Shown here piece by piece: positions 35,540 through 35,682 of a DNA stretch of 35,682 bases; the stretch's first letter is position 1; every line of letters starts with the position of its first letter. This DNA comes from an uncultured Blautia sp. (GTDB lineage Bacteria; Bacillota; Clostridia; Lachnospirales; Lachnospiraceae), in contig USPF01000019.1 in the NCBI GenBank assembly GCA_900556555.1, positions 1 to 35,682 of the forward strand, read 5' to 3'. Made by a program: the position numbers and the translations under genes. The notes beneath the pieces are model-generated. The model was given only the letters and a program-made list of their open reading frames with translations, had not been told where the DNA came from and ran no database searches.

Positions 35540-35682
35540 TCTATATTCCTTTCCGACCTATACCTTTTCTTCAATTATTAGTTATTTGGAAATATTTTGT
35601 CTGAATTGACCTGAGTTAAAATCTCGAAATTTTCAAAATCCGTACTGATGCGTTATTAGCATAACATACTTTTTCAAAATTT

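Noticed and set aside
35540..35682. A promoter or autoregulatory leader of rho
   Set aside because: TTGAAA and TATGCT-like elements occur, but not at correct spacing, and the region is cut by the window end.
1..35682. CRISPR arrays, tRNA genes, insertion sequences or phage genes
   Set aside because: No regularly spaced repeats, cloverleaf-type sequences, transposase or integrase motifs were seen on either strand.

Overview
The window is a chromosomal stretch of a low-GC, spore-forming Gram-positive anaerobe. Gene content (gpr-spoIIP, a GerMN lipoprotein, a T-box leader, rho-rpmE-DUF1385-prmC-prfA) and the protein sequences point to Clostridia, most likely Lachnospiraceae; the family assignment is inference from pattern memory. 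Almost every gene lies on the minus strand; only rpsT and argG are on plus. I see no tRNA, rRNA, CRISPR array, insertion sequence or prophage.

Right to left, in the direction of most transcription: (1) 35.5-29.9 kb is an information-processing block: rho, rpmE, a DUF1385 membrane protein, prmC, prfA and a sugar-type nucleotidyltransferase. (2) 29.8-27.4 kb is glmM plus a TPR lipoprotein, closed by a strong terminator, followed by hflX. (3) 25.9-19.9 kb is arginine biosynthesis: argG on plus, divergent from argC-argJ-argB-argD on minus. The two promoters face away from each other, and both overlap sequences resembling ArgR/AhrC boxes. (4) 19.9-17.7 kb holds a T-box leader with an isoleucine (AUC) specifier before brnQ, then a small YdcZ-type transporter. 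(5) 17.5-10.4 kb is a tightly packed run comEA - response regulator - histidine kinase - GerMN lipoprotein - comEC - holA, in which a two-component system and a spore-germination-type lipoprotein sit between the DNA-uptake genes. (6) 10.3-7.7 kb has rpsT on plus, with a UUG start and a leader hairpin, and gpr-spoIIP on minus. (7) 7.5-0 kb is a surface-glycopolymer operon: licD, a Wzx-type flippase, a GT4, a GT2, DUF2304, DUF2142 and an LTA-synthase-like phosphotransferase cut by the window edge.

Most of the window is core genome. The parts that reward a second look are the glycopolymer operon, which looks like a complete make, flip and decorate pathway with unknown chemistry; the competence/two-component/GerMN operon; and several RNA or DNA control elements (T-box, candidate ArgR boxes, rpsT leader hairpin, a hairpin over the spoIIP ribosome-binding site). 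Starts of several genes were moved inward because an internal ATG or TTG has a clear Shine-Dalgarno sequence; each case is noted.
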